The notes under the pieces were generated by a model. The model saw only the letters and a list, made by a program, of their open reading frames with translations, searched no databases and was not told where the DNA came from. Made by a program: the position numbers and the translations under genes. A stretch of 64,000 bases of DNA, taken from NCBI GenBank assembly GCA_022835595.1, contig BQUP01000009.1, positions 806,001 through 870,000 on the forward strand. Direction: 5' to 3'. The DNA comes from Cystobasidium ongulense (lineage: Eukaryota > Basidiomycota > Cystobasidiomycetes > Cystobasidiales > Cystobasidiaceae). This document shows positions 34,512-47,165 of this stretch, piece after piece. Within the stretch, counting starts at the first letter, position 1, and each line of letters opens with the position of its first letter.

Positions 34512-35849
34512 CTACTTTGTTCGGATGTAGCGTAGCTTCTTAGGCGAGTAGACTGGAGCAATGTCACAAAAATGGTCAGTTGTGCGCGATACAATGCTTC
34601 TATAGTGAGCAGGGTAGAGAACGGCACTCACTAAAGTTGTCAGAGTAAGACTTTGGAGGAATTCTTGCATGCTTGGGTTCGGCTATAAAATCTGTTTTAT
34701 GGTAAAGGTTCAGAGTCAGCTTTGCTTCTCCAGTCGTAATTTCGTGCAAACCGAACTTACAAGGGTATCCTTGCTTCTCTGCGAATGCAATGGCATCTTG
34801 TTTGGTGTTGAACTTGAGATGTGTGCCTCTACTCCCAGAATAAAAAAGAGAATCAAATCAGCACTAGCACCGTGACGTGGAAGGGGATCACGACTTGCTG
34901 ATGGTAGTCCGCAGTACTCGCCCAGCTGAAGTAAAAGAACGTAGAATCCATGTATTAGCTTGTCTGTGTCGTGATCTATGCGAGAAAAGCGTTGCCACTC
35001 CGGACCGTGACCCAAAACTGCAACGGTCTAGAAGCCCGGGGCCGACATAGTCGAAACACCAGAGAGAGATATGTAACGCACCCCATTAAAGCGTTCTCCC
35101 ATCTTCCAGCACCTGTAGTATACGAAACAAGCGGGTAAGTCAAGTATTTTGGTGCGTGGGCCAGGATGTGGAAAAGGACTTACCGGGAAGAGTGTCCCAG
35201 TCGATTCTCCAATGCCAGCTATAGTAAGACGAGCATCGTGATTAGGTTCAGTATCAATGCTACCACAAGTGAAGCTTCCCAGCATCTCGCTCATAGTTGC
35301 ATGAATCCGATCGATTTACCTTGTAGATTTAGCGCCTGGACGAGCAAGGAACAGAGGTTAGCACATGTTGGGTACATATGCTATGGGATGGTGCGCTGTG
35401 CTTACTCTGAGTAGACTCTTGGCCAGGCTAAATGAGGTATCGTTCACACAAGGTCAGCAATCAATCTTCCTTGACCGGGGGATGCAAGGTGGATGCCTTG
35501 ATGCAAAGTACAGCACCTGGCCATTCGTGGATGTCTTTCAACCCACCTGATAGATCCTGACTGGCCTTCTGGTGAGCTCGGTAGGCGCGCCGCTGACTGC
35601 AGCAGCAGCGATAGACTCTCCCTCTGCTCTATGCTGGGTGAGAGCTCTATCAGCCTCGGCCTGAGCTTCGGCGGCCAGTACTTCTTTTGACGTCGAGTCG
35701 GGGGTGTTATTTGATGATGATGGTGAGGTCGTCTTTGCTGGGTTGTGCGTGGTGTTGCTGCTGCTATTGCGGGCTGCTTGGATCGCTGGAACGGCAGCTC
35801 GAGGACTGGCTGCGGCACGGCGGAGTGCGAATCGCGCGGTGGACAGCAT
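34512..35849 (-). CDS. NDUFS4: NADH dehydrogenase (complex I) 18-21 kDa subunit, NDUFS4 type
   Basis: Accessory subunit of mitochondrial complex I at the N-module/Q-module junction. I place nine exons: 35547-35849, 35406-35427, 35320-35335, 35184-35218, 35082-35112, 34899-34925, 34761-34828, 34630 or 34632 to 34691 (34632 keeps frame), 34512-34552, for 200 residues. The N-terminus is Arg/Ala/Ser-rich without acidic residues (LSTARFALRRAAASP), a mitochondrial presequence. Family motifs in order: RRPVRIYQP, WHWRIDWDTLPGAGRWENALMGWAS, ADYHQGTHLKF, DAIAFAEKQGYPY, EPKHARIPPKSYSDNF, YSPKKLRYIRTK. Five of the exons are 16 to 35 bases. The intron between ADYH and QGTH uses a GC donor (GCAAGT at 34898-34893, acceptor 34829), the only one I found in the window. 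Confidence 0.92.
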
Positions 35850-36956
35850 GGTGGGCGGTGTTGCAGATACGATACGACGCTGGGGTGTGCGCAGTGGGAG
35901 ATAGCGCTGTATCCTGTGCGGTGAGTGGTATAGAATGGATTGGATTGGAGGAGAGAACAGCAGGCGAAAGAGCACAGCGGAGGGAAGATCAGGTGGATGG
36001 GATTGCTTTCATTAATATTGATAGATTACAGGAGACTAGCCAATGCACAATACACCTTGCGAAGTTGCGACCATTGTAATGCCGTCTAATATGCTCCTAA
36101 TCACTGTCCATGTTCTTGCTAATAGTGGTAATCCGGCATGTCGATGCAGTCACTCAGAACGCCGTTAGAATGCAGCCCGGCTCCATCAGCCAGCTTCAAG
36201 GCAACAGCATGGAGATGCAGAGAAGTATCACACAGCAGAGCAGGGATAAGAGGATGCACCCTCCATACACCCATGTACTGATTAATGTCAAGTGCTGATC
36301 GAAGAAGAAAGAGCAGCTCGACGAGGGAAAGAGAAAGCGACGACGAACAAGCTCGACTCTGCACTGATTGATTGAGGGTCGACGCGGGATAGTCACACGG
36401 TGCAGGATAGAGGGGACCAGACAGAGTACACTGTGCTCACTTCGCGGCGGGGCTTCATTCCCGGCATTATTGGCAGGTCCAGCCCATCGATACATCAAGC
36501 AGCACCATCAGCACACGTCGAGCAGCACCAGACTGGACAGAGACTCAGCACGTCGCCCGACACTCGCAGAATACACGTCTGCCTGCCTGCCCGACCACCC
36601 TCGCTTCATGGCAGCAGCGACGGCCCTGCCATCAACCCGGACCCCAACTCTATCGCTGGCTCCACGGCCGCTGCTTGACACACCTCGGCGCGCAAGAGAG
36701 CAGGCATGCCTAGGCAGATAGACACAATCTACACACACTACAGTGTCGCCCGAGGCTACCTCGTCCTGGCATAAACACTCGCACCGGCTATATCCCGCAC
36801 GGCATTCCATCCATCCATCAATCAATCATTAAGAACGCCGACGTCGCCCAACTCAAACTCAATTCGCATACAACTATTGGACAAAGACTCACAAGCAAGG
36901 GAATACACGCATAACGTCAAGCAAGGTTCTCGGAACTGACTTTGATCCAGCAAACA
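35850..36956. other. Divergent promoter region of NDUFS4 and SKN7
   Basis: About 1.1 kb. The SKN7-proximal half is rich in CA and CT dinucleotides and may be a long 5' leader, perhaps with a leader intron. Only out-of-context short frames are seen. Confidence 0.4.
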
Positions 36957-39900
36957 ATGTCAACGAGGACGCCAGGCGGAGATTTACAACCTTCTCAAAG
37001 CCTGGAATCTCACATTCCAACCAGGCCATTTCAGTTCTCCAGCTTACCTCAAGGAAGAACCAGCAGCGGCAGTAATACTGCACAATCTACTCGGACTCAG
37101 AAGAGTGGGGATTCTCAAGAAATTACAATCAATTCCTCGGAACGGTCATCCGGCGCGATGAAGAGTGACAGAGATAACTCACAAGGAGGTGACCTTTCAA
37201 ACATATCGCAAGGATCAACCGGCCCCGCTTCTGCTCCAACAACTTCAAACAACGCCACGTCCGCAACGACAACAAGCGCGTCAAATGCAGGGTCAGCTCC
37301 TCCTGCAAATGGAAACGGAAAAGGAAGATCAGCCGGTGGTGCTTCTGACTTCGTAAAGAAGCTATACAGAATGCTAGAAGAAGATCAGTATAAGGGGATA
37401 GTTTCGTGGGGTGTCAAAGGAGATTCTTTCATAGTAAAGGTACGCCACGTTTCCCAATATCGAGCGACAGCGCATGTCGAAAAAAACAGATTGTACACCC
37501 GACTTCTGCCTTTCGAATATGTTCTGTTGCGATTTGCCAAGTCATTCTAAAGCTGACACTTTCTTGATAACATCCATTCCCCCAAAATGACAGGACATGA
37601 ACGAATTTACAAAAACAATCCTCCCTTCACATTTTAAACACTCAAATTTCGCTTCTTTCGTTAGACAATTGAACAAATATGATTTTCATAAGGTTAAGAA
37701 TCCAGAGGGTCAAGGTGATGCACCCGGTGAGAATGTAAGTCAGGCCCTGTCAACAGCGACAATCTAATCAGCTTTTGGCGCTTGGCGTTCGGCGTTTCAA
37801 ATGTCACTACCACCCTTGCTGACCGTGTGATGCATCCGTTCATGTCCATCATTCTTATTGCTCATTCTTGCAGTACTGGGAGTTCAAACATCCAAGCTTT
37901 ACAGCCGATCAAAAACATTCACTAGAAAATATAAAACGCAAGATCACAGCGAATAAGAAACCTGAAACTCCGACGGGAGGTATAGGAGCTGGCTCTACAA
38001 GTGGTGGAAGTGCAGGTGGAGTAACCAATAATGCCAATAGTGCAGGAGGGCTAACAGGTCCCATCGGACCGATCAACTCGTTAGGTAGTCAGCAGACTGC
38101 AGAAGAAATGCAACATCTTGATAGACAGATTAGGATATTGATGGGTAATCAGAGACAGATTGAGATGCATTTAGATCGTTTCAGTGCGCAGTATCAGGTA
38201 CGTTTTTCTATAGTCTAATTACATTCACAATTTGGAAGAATCTGTCCAGCTGACATACACTTGCTGCTTCTTCTGTTAACAGGCCCTCATGGCTGATCTA
38301 CTAGGCCAACACCGCGCAATAGCAGCACAAGACGCCTTCACAGCTTCAATGCTACAATACATGATCAACCTCGAATGCAGATTATTAGGTCTAACAAATC
38401 CAGGAGAATCACCTCAATTTCCACCTTCTGCCGATGCTCAACAATTAATGGCTACTTATAGTGAAATTTCTAGAAGCAGATATGATAAAATGACGGAAAC
38501 TACAAGAAGAGCTGAACAATTAGGTTTATTCGTTAATGGAATGAGAAGAGCTACTAGTCCTTCTTCTTCCTCGTCTCAACTTCAACATGGAGGTGTTCAA
38601 CTGAATGAGCAACAAAGAATGCAGCAACATGGTGGTCACATGCAGCAGAACATTTGGGAACCTCAAGGTGGTTCGCCGGACTACAATTCTGCAAATGCGA
38701 GTAATGGACCGAATACGCACACTACGTATGGTAATGAACCACAGTCGGCGTATGGATATTCTCAGCCTCAACCCTACACCACTCATCAGAACACCTATGC
38801 CAATCAAATGCAGCCACACCAACCTCAGCAACAGTCGATGCAGCAGCAGCAACAGCAGCAGCAAACACCACATCAACAGCACTCTTATATTCAACAACAG
38901 CACACTCAATCACAGCATACACCTTTGCAGCACCCTCAGGCTCAGCAAGCGCAACAGCAATACACATACTTTCCCACTTCTGCTCAAACGCGTCTGCGAG
39001 ATGATGGAAGGAATGAATCACCTTCTACCGCTTCGGAATCTGGGACATCATTTGCCAATTTAGGTGAAGTCAGACTTGGTAATGGTCAGCAGTCACAACA
39101 TAATACGGCAAATGTGTCTGGAGGAGCAGACACGAACGTACAATCGAATTACAGCGGTGCTACTGGGAATAATTCCTTACATCAACAACAACAGCAGCAA
39201 CAACAACAATCACATCAGTCGCAGTTTAATCAACAATCTAACAATCATTTATCACTACCTACTCCAAGTGGAAATCATCATAATGAACCTCAGATGGATT
39301 ATTTCCCAGTTCCAGGCTCTGCGCCTATCAGTAGTACTCCTGCTATTACTCCTGGAGCAGTCATGATTTCTACACTAAACAGTGGCGGCATTTATTCATC
39401 ACGCGAAGAATCGCAAGATGGCGGAGATGGGCACGGAGGTAGCGCTACTCCGGAAGCAGTAGGGACGAGTACCTTAACTGAGCAAAATACGAATGTAAAT
39501 AAGAATCTGAGCTATCCTCTCGATGGGGAAGATATTGCTGCTTTCGCAGCTGCACTCAAAGGCGGTCAGTCTAGTATGGCTGTTAGATCAGCTCTTACTT
39601 CTCAACCTCTGCTGGTGCGAAGAGCTACGTATATTCCCGGATGGTCCGTCCCGCCGAGAGTATTGCTAGTAGAAGACGACGCGGTGTGTAGGAACCTTAC
39701 TACGAAATTCTTGCAGCTCTTCGGATGCACCATCGACGTCGCTTCTGATGGTGTCGAAGCTGTCAACAAGATGCAATCTGGAGTATATGATATCTGCATG
39801 ATGGATGTCTCAATGCCAAATCTAGATGGTGTCTCAGCGACTTCCTTAATCAGACAATTCGATGCAATGACACCTATCATTTCAATGACGGGTAATTCAA

Positions 39901-40379
39901 GACCAGACGAAATCTTGACTTATTTCTCACATGGCATGAACGATGTTTTACCGAAACCTTTCACGAAAGAAGGAATGTTAAGCATGCTTGAAAAACACTT
40001 AATTCATCTCAAACAAATACATCAGAATCCTGAAATGCTATTAGGTTTCGAAAATGGTGGTAGTGGTATGAACAGCAACAGTGATGGTAGCAATAACAAT
40101 AAAGATGGTTCAGGCGTAAATGATTTAGATAGTGAAAATTTAGATCCTCGTTATAATCCTTTCTTTGGATTAGGATTAACAAACGATGAATATCAAAATA
40201 TTCTAAATGGTTTAGGGAAATCCGGTTTCACTCCTTCTCCTTCTCCTACTGTTCATTCGGGTAATTCCGGTAATATAACTTCAAGCATTCATTCTTCAAC
40301 TATCAATTATTCGGGGAAAAGAGGTCAGGAGGATGATAATAAAGATGGTGTCAAGAGAGCTCGCTTCCAGGAGCTATAG
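36957..40379 (+). CDS. SKN7: SKN7/Prr1-type HSF-domain response regulator
   Basis: Transcription factor at the end of a two-component phosphorelay and in oxidative-stress response. Four exons (36957-37439, 37594-37734, 37874-38197, 38283-40379) give 1014 residues. An HSF-type DNA-binding domain (about 128-215) shows [34 protein letters not shown] and [10 protein letters not shown] coiled-coil segment follows (about 260-345: [17 protein letters not shown]). A long Gln/His/Asn-rich linker leads to a receiver domain (about 772-890): [13 protein letters not shown], phospho-acceptor Asp near 822 in [20 protein letters not shown] and the conserved Lys in [10 protein letters not shown]. All receiver residues needed for phosphotransfer are present. 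The C-terminal tail is Asn/Ser-rich and ends KRARFQEL. The glutamine tracts are encoded by CAA/CAG runs (38840-38990, 39181-39240). Confidence 0.95.
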
Positions 40380-40908
40380 ACTTCAAAGAAGGCTTGTCGT
40401 TCTTTCTTCTTTTTGGGTTTGTAAAGGTATACAGATCATCGAGTATGATTAAGCAAAAACAAAATTCGTAAATAGCAGCAACAGCAGGAAAAATGTACAA
40501 GCAAGCTTATATGCAAAGAGCGTTTGGGTGCGTTTCCTTATGGGTACTCCATGAGTTATTAGTCTATTTCGTACTTTCGACGATCCTTGGGACGTGCATC
40601 GACCAAGCAAGATGTGACAGTAGATCTTGGTGAAATAGGTGGACGCATGGGAAAGATTATCTTGTTGATGACACATGCCTAGAAGGACCTATACTACCGG
40701 GTAGCTCGGACTGGAGAGCGGCTTGAAATTGGTGTAATTTATGTTGTACCTATTACTTGCGCGGCCCCATTGGTGTGTCAGATAATCATAACGCAATACG
40801 AAAAAGACTGTGCGACTAGACATGGTTCGGCCTAGCATAGGGCCGGTAAAGGTGTTGTGTCTTTATTAGTATCAACATCCACTTGTGCGCTCCCCAATTT
40901 CGGTTAGG
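40380..40908. other. Convergent spacer, SKN7 and USE1
   Basis: About 530 bases of 3' flanks. No gene or repeat found. Confidence 0.4.
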
Positions 40909-42093
40909 CTAGAATATCCTCATGAGAGCGAACATGAACAACCAAGCAAACAATACCGCTAGGACTGAACCAATAACAAACCATGTAGTAACACCCCCCT
41001 TTTTCTTGTACTCTTTCAATCTATCTCTTTCTTTGATCATTCCAGATAGATTTCCATCTAATTGTTCCTCTGCATTCTCCAGTAAACCCTTGTCTTTTTC
41101 TAACAACTGCGAAAATTCTAGACTGTTCATCTTCAACCTTTTTGCCATATCCGCTAATTCTTCTGTTAGTGTCTCTTGTTCACTTCTGTGGTGTGACAGG
41201 AGATTTGAGAGTGATTGTGTATCGTTTGCGGTTTCTTTTTTGCCTGTACTGGGAGTGTATGATGAACGTTCCTTTGTCGAAGTCGCTTTGTTGGTGTTGA
41301 CACGTTCAGATACTCGAGAATTTGACAATGGATTCAGTGAATCCGGTCCTGCGCTAAAGGAAGAACGACGCCGTTGTAGGCCAATACCTCCCTCCTCGAA
41401 CGTATCCTCGCCACCAAGAGGGAGCAGAGCATCGGCTGCTTGCGATTCAGGCGTGGGTAGTTCTGAAGATATAGTGTTGGAAATGTCCCGTTCTTCGACA
41501 GCTGGCATAGTCGCTTCTCCGTCGGCTTTATCTGCGAGATCTGCTGGAATGACGGGCCGAAGATGTTCCAGACTTGGCCGATCTGTCGATACATGTGGTT
41601 TGGGAGTGTTCTGCGAGACCGTGTATCAGTATAGATCTGGATTCTTCTACAATAACAATGATGAACTGCATACCGAGAGAATGGTCTGGTATTGCGTCTC
41701 GAGGTGGTCCAGCCGGTGGGATAGCTCGAGTCTGTGCAAACCGATCCAGGTCAGGCAGCCCTTCCACCTATAACTACAAGCGTGATTTCGACTACTGACC
41801 GATTCTGGCCATCAACTGCGCTCTCGCCGAGGAGGTTCTTTGCGTGTTTGATGCTCTGCAGATAGCCATGTACACGTAGATGATCAAAGTCAGCGACGGT
41901 CAGCAGCGAGTCAGTATGCGCGAGTTGGACGCACAGAAAGCGTAGATAGCGTCTTGTAGTACTCCTTGGACGTCGTGTAGCTCGAGCTGGGCTGCTGCTG
42001 TTGCTGCGCCGTTGCGGTCTCCAGCCTGGCCAGCATGCGCTGGATGTTGATGGCGTCGCGGTGGGCCTGCTGGGCGGAGCGAGTTGCGCCCAT
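40909..42093 (-). CDS. USE1: SNARE protein USE1 (ER, retrograde Golgi-to-ER fusion)
   Basis: ER-membrane SNARE that works with Sec20, Ufe1 and Sec22 and the Dsl1 tether. Four exons (41935-42093, 41800-41855, 41674-41731, 40909-41610) give 324 residues. An N-terminal helical region (INIQRMLARLE, LSHRLDHLETQYQTIL) is followed by a polar, phosphorylatable linker (LQRRRSSFSAG, SYTPSTGKKE). The SNARE motif spans about 225-290 (LLSHHRSEQETLTEELADM, FSQLLEKDKGLLENAEEQLD). A C-terminal membrane anchor follows (TTWFVIGSVLAVLFAWLFMFALM) with almost no lumenal tail, as expected for a tail-anchored SNARE. The start is the first ATG before the conserved helix. It is divergent from the PQ-loop gene, with only 203 bases between start codons. 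Confidence 0.85.
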
Positions 42094-42296
42094 ATCTTGA
42101 TGCAGACGAGTGCGATGTCGTGTCTGCAATGTGCGTGCTGCTGCTGCTGCTGCTGTTGTATCCTGTCACTTTAATATCCTCGACGTCGTGATCGGTTCGA
42201 GAGAAAGTGAAGAAGGCATAATGAATTGCTTTCAAGCTTCTTGCAACTCGAAATAAACACCAACACAACCACTCAGCGGAGAGTGTATACACCATC

Positions 42297-43472
42297 ATGG
42301 ACATGGCCGCCATGCATCTCACCCTCGACGACCGTGGGTCTGTCGCTCCTTCTGCTCGTAGGCAAATACTCAATCTTCCCATCATGCAGGCCTTCGCATG
42401 GGCTTGACGTCGGGATTCGTCAGGTGAGTCGACTACAGGCCATTGTGTCGTGTTGTCTACATGCTGATTGACATGCCTTTCCCAGCATTGCGTTCTGGAT
42501 AGTCGTCTACGTCCCACAGATAGCCGAAATCATCTATCTCCAAAGCGGCGAAGGGCTGTCAGTTCTCTTTCTGTGCATTGTGGGTGGGAGCATTCAGCCA
42601 GAGTAGTGGAGTGACACTGACCACCATGCTCAATCACGACGAAATACTCAAAACACATTATCCGACAACTCCGACTAGTGGCTGACTGGAGACTTGACCG
42701 GATTAGCAGGAGCGCTTGTACAGAAGCTCACCCCTACAATCTCTCTGTTGGCATGCTATTATGCCCTGTGTGACATCCTCATGCTCTACCTCATCTACTA
42801 TTACCGCATGAAGCGCCGCAATCACCCAGAGCTATACGACAAGGGAACAGGAAGCCGCATAGTAGATGCATCAGAACGGACGCCTCTCATGGGCAGGAAT
42901 GACACTGAAGACGAAGAAGAGCAAACACTAGTAGTGAAAGCACGAAGTTGTCTGCGCCGAAACTGGATACCCATCCTAGCCTATTCACTAGCAGCCATCT
43001 TCATCATAACGACCGGTGTAGTGGCGTGGATCACTACAGGAAAGCACAAGAATATACCCCGCGAAGACGAGGCGTGGTCGACGTCAGGACAAGCAGTTGG
43101 CTGGCTATCAGCAGCTCTTTACCTCGGCTCTCGAATTCCGCAAATCATGAAGAACACGGAAACAAAATGTCAAGGTCTAAGCTTGATGATGTTCTGCTTC
43201 AGGTATGTCTGTCCAGCCACAAAGCGTTGGCCAACCTCCTTTGTTTATAATAATTGTTATTCAGTGTCCTTGGTAATATCACGTATTGCGGAACAATCCT
43301 CTTCCCAAGTACCGCCCCACAGCATATCTGGGTCAACCTCTCATGGCTAGTCGGCAGTGCCGGTACAATTTTCCTCGATTTCTTCGTGCTGGGTCAATTC
43401 GTATGGTATCGCAAAGATCGACACGAACACGTCTACATCGCAGGAGGCGAAAGCGAAATTAGCGGTCTTTGA
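42297..43472 (+). CDS. PQ-loop repeat transporter (Ypq/STM1 type, vacuolar)
   Basis: Seven-span PQ-loop protein, likely a vacuolar cationic amino-acid exporter. Five exons (42297-42333, 42390-42423, 42486-42579, 42679-43202, 43265-43472) give 298 residues. Two PQ motifs are visible: WIVVYVPQIAEIIYLQSGEG (about 27-46) and LYLGSRIPQIMKNTE (about 200). Between them lie WLTGDLTGLAGAL, YYALCDILMLYLIYYY, a central acidic loop (TPLMGRNDTEDEEE) and a span at PILAYSLAAIFIITTGVVAW. The last spans (ILFPSTAPQHIW, FLDFFVLGQFVWY) close the fold. The first two coding exons are only 37 and 34 bases. The start fits because LTSGFVSIAFW then aligns with the family's first span. TEDEEE near residue 120 resembles a vacuolar sorting region, which is inference. 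Confidence 0.88.
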
Positions 43473-43945
43473 AGATACGGAAGGACGCGGTTCTTAACCG
43501 GGACATGCTTGTCATTTACAAAAAAAAAAGAATACTCCACACCGGGGGATTGACCGCTTCAAGTCCTTTCTCTAAATTTACAGCTCTTTATTCCGCATCA
43601 CAGCATTCGTTATGTATATATCCTGTACCTCGTTAATATCCTCATCGCAGCATCCTTTTCCTTCACACGGGTAAAAAGATCGTAATTTCGATATCTGCTT
43701 ATTCTACATAATACTACTATCACCATATACCGCTACGGCTGAACCAAGCTGCTCAGGCTTTAGATCTAGATTGAATCTACCCTGAGGAAGCTATCCTGCC
43801 GGCTGGCATCCTTACACGACGTCCAGAATCAAAGGGCTCTAGAGTTCATTGCTAACGTTATGGGGCCAGCCGAGTCGATTCAACACTCTTTACGCACCTC
43901 ATGCAAGTCAACGCCAAGTAACACCTAGTTGACTCTATACTTCCA
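43473..43945. other. Spacer before the glycosyltransferase cluster
   Basis: About 470 bases, AT-rich, with an A run at 43520-43529 downstream of the PQ-loop gene. No gene found. Confidence 0.35.
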
Positions 43946-45929
43946 ATGACTACATCATCTCTCCCCATCTGGGCACGGCAGCCTGGGTGGGTCGACGGAC
44001 GTTTTGCGTACTTCACTTGGGCAAGAGTGCAGAAAATTGTTTTGGCATGCGTTGTTAGTATTATCGCGTGTTCTATCCTTCTTAACAGTCTCCCAAGAGA
44101 TTCCCGATACTCCTTGGCTAGCCCAATAGACGAGCTTCGCAACAAAGCGTATAGCGCGCTTGATGGTCTCGTATATCTCGATTCGAAAGTCAACTCCAAA
44201 TCTGAGATAGCTTACTTCCGCAAGCATGGCATAGTAAGCTACCAGTACCGTTGACACCATGTGCATGGTGTCCTTCTGACACCTTCGTCGACCCGTTACC
44301 AAGCACTCGCCTGGAACATGGGGCAAGACTTTCAATCCCCCTAATGCAAGCGCTCCATGTCTGATATACACAAAGAACGAGAATAAAACTAACATGAGCG
44401 CATCTGTTCCTTGACAGTGCATACGTGGCTATGTCGCGCAGAGACGCTTGCTCCAGACTAAGGAACCATTGAAGAACTGGAGCCAAGAGTATCCTAGATT
44501 TGACTGTCCAATTTATCCTATTCCGAAAGATGGTTTCCTCCTACACATGCAATGGGATGGTAAGTCGTTTTCTTTGGCAGTGAACTAAAGGGAGAAGAGG
44601 GGCTAAGGCATACTTTTGTGAGCAGGCGAGTGGGTAAAAGATTTCTACTTGACACTAGATTCTTTTCTTGCCACACAGAACCTGAAGATCGGTCTCAAGT
44701 AAGCCGGTAGCCTTTAGTGCTGAAATGACACCAGTCATGTATTTTGACCTATTCTTGGTTGCCTCTCCTAGACTGATCTGGTGGTATGGGGCAAATACGC
44801 CACCACCTCCAGAAGTCTTGCATCGTTATGCGACAATTGCATCTAAGCATATCGAATTCAAAGAACTGGATAGACTGGCAGAAGGTGCCGGAACGTGTCT
44901 AGATAAAATGCCCGACTGGAATAGTGAAGCCCATCAAGCAAAAGTAGGAATGAAGCCCGATGCTGTATCTGACATGATACGCGTCATGCTGCTGAACAAG
45001 GTATGAATTGGACTTCGGTCTTGGCATCGCCGAATTGTTAATTAGGCTTAGTCGCCTTGTGCTCCTATTTCAGTACGGAGGAGCCTGGATAGATTCCGAT
45101 ACCGTATTCATACGGGATATCACAGAGTGAGCCAGACTTGCACCGAAACGTCACATTGACTCGAACATGACTGAGCCCTCGTATTACCTTAATCTGTTGC
45201 TAGCCGTTTGCGACTAGGTCCCACAGCTCCAGGTCTTTTCGCCCCAAGCGGGATGTACAACAACCATTTTATCAATGCTGGACCTTCTCCCAGTCCAGAA
45301 GCAGCCAAACTTCTTCAGACCATGTGCTCTCTATCCTTCCAACCGAAGAAGTGGCCTCACCATAAGTGAGTGCTGGCCTTAAATCCTCCTGTCAAGGCGT
45401 GGCTCATATTTCGCTTCTGTGCCATAGATACCATTTCAAACCCTTTGCTCGTCGATCTTTCAATGATGGTGCGTCAGCAGTGTCTTCGCTTGCCTTGAGC
45501 GCGAATTACACTTACTTTCTACGATATTCCTCACGCCAGGCTTGCTAAAGGTTTGCGAGCATCACACGCATTGCGGTTTTGGAGTTGTTCCTCTAGCTAT
45601 GGTAGAATCGGTACGGTTATTCCCTTCTTGCCGATCGTTCTTGAATGATTTGAGTGATCGCTTCTGAATCTTCAAACGGTCCGGTATCGTAGACAGCTTG
45701 GACGGAGCGTGACACCCCTCTCCTTACACCGTGCGACTCCAAGGCGACCAGACCAAGCGTAAATTCGGCCTTGAAAAAGACCTGGCTTTGGCGTTTTCGC
45801 CGGAGCTGTCCAGATGACCCCTTGGACGTTGGTTTGTACCCATTCGCGGAGGTTCGAAGAAAGGTTGATGCTATACTGCAGGACAACCTGCTTGATGGTA
45901 ATGGAAGGACGGTGCTTCCAGGTGCATAG
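43946..45929 (+). CDS. GT32-type glycosyltransferase, cluster copy 1
   Basis: Nine exons (43946-44233, 44418-44559, 44626-44698, 44772-45000, 45074-45126, 45204-45365, 45428-45468, 45540-45610, 45693-45929) give 431 residues. A type II membrane topology is clear: short cytosolic start, anchor VQKIVLACVVSIIACSILLN (about 29-48), then a lumenal stem. The catalytic part carries YPIPKDGFLLHMQWDGEW, WWYGANTPPPP and YGGAWIDSDTVFIRDI with the DxD nucleotide-sugar motif, as in fungal GT32 enzymes such as Och1 and Sur1. SFNDG, CEHHTHCGFGV and the ending NGRTVLPGA are also shared with copies 2 and 3. Its N-terminus is unrelated to theirs. Probably a Golgi glycosyltransferase acting on cell-surface glycans or lipids; sugar and acceptor are unknown. 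A GTAGACAG join at 45691-45698 decides the start of the last exon. Confidence 0.82.
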
Positions 45930-47165
45930 TTTATAGATAATAAGGAATGTATTTCCTTCTCTTCACATCATAGTTATCTGACATACCGTTTTATTTTACA
46001 CTTGTTTCACACATCGTTGTCTCACACATCGGGAGGGTTTCCTTTCTTCCCATGACAGTTTATGATAACGCGCGATGCGACGAATGAGTCGCTTAACGAG
46101 CTAATTTTACTCCACACTAAGTTTATCAGATCCTGAGGACTGCATTAAACATGCTCACCTACCGAAGGACCATAACTTATCATACTAGCGGTGTTCAATT
46201 CCTAGAGGCAGGTTGTCATCATTATTGTACCAATTAGCAGTGATGACTTTCGACCGCCACGTTTGCAGTGCTTTCGCTCAAGTCGAGCTTGCTCCGCAGA
46301 ATTGAACAGGGTGCGGTTGCTTCAATCAAGATAACCTCGCGTTAACGATGTACGCGCACAGCAGCCACACTATGACGATACCTGCGCATGGCACAGGCAA
46401 TGTAGCGAGCGCTTCAGACAAGTCGCCAAATGCTTCTGCATCTATAGCTTGATCTACAGCTTGGACTAGCTATAGCTTAGCAAGCTGTGTAGTGACTATT
46501 TGCTGGACTTTGCATTCATGATGGGCGGCTATCTACACGAGTGACATCAAGGCAAAATCCGCCTTTAGACGCGACGCGTTTTGACTCGCACAAGTTTCCC
46601 AACTTTGCAAACCAGCTTTAGTTAAGTAACCGAAAAGAGTAAATCGTTATGATATGTTGTTTCGAGCGATCGGGCTATCTGAGCCCACATTCCTCAGAGG
46701 AATGCTGGAAAACGACCCAATTTATCGGGAATTCGGAAACGAACTTATCAATTGAACAGCCGCAATATTGCGGGTCCAAGGACTTTCGGGACCTGATCGA
46801 CAGTCCCTGAAATACTAGCTGCGCGGGAAGATATGGTGTACCTGTGCATTTACTGATTTACAGTTGGCGGCTGACCGACGGCCTAGAGGAAAATTATTTC
46901 CTGAATCAAAAACAGTATACAATGGTGCTGAGATGGTGTAATTTACCTCTACCTTGGCCGGACTCGCTGGAGGGAGATCTCTTGTTATTGAACAAAAAGC
47001 TAGGACGCGGTAACCGTACCTGTACATTTTACAGTACTGTAGGAGAAATGCATTTTTATTCAAGAATGCTAGGACGACTGGTCTTCTTACCTCCACACAG
47101 TTGCACATCATATTGCATTGCTCAGCAAGTCATTGCTGTTCAGCTCGTCCTTTCCATTCATCATC
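45930..47165. other. Spacer between GT32 copies 1 and 2
   Basis: About 1.2 kb with no supported gene. A short cluster of AGCTATAGCTT-like repeats lies near 46440-46490. The last 20-50 bases share CATTGCTGTTCAGCT with the flank of copy 3, showing that the duplication included promoter sequence. Confidence 0.45.

Noticed and set aside
34889-34898. GT donor two codons after the GC donor in NDUFS4
   Set aside because: Use of that GTCGTG site shifts the frame of the conserved GTHLKF block with either nearby acceptor.
41900-42517. 205-codon minus-strand frame overlapping USE1 and the PQ-loop promoter
   Set aside because: It crosses the true USE1 start in another frame and has no conserved content.
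46440-46490. Clustered AGCTATAGCTT-like strings between GT32 copies 1 and 2
   Set aside because: Short and imperfect; not clearly a repeat family or hairpin of functional size.
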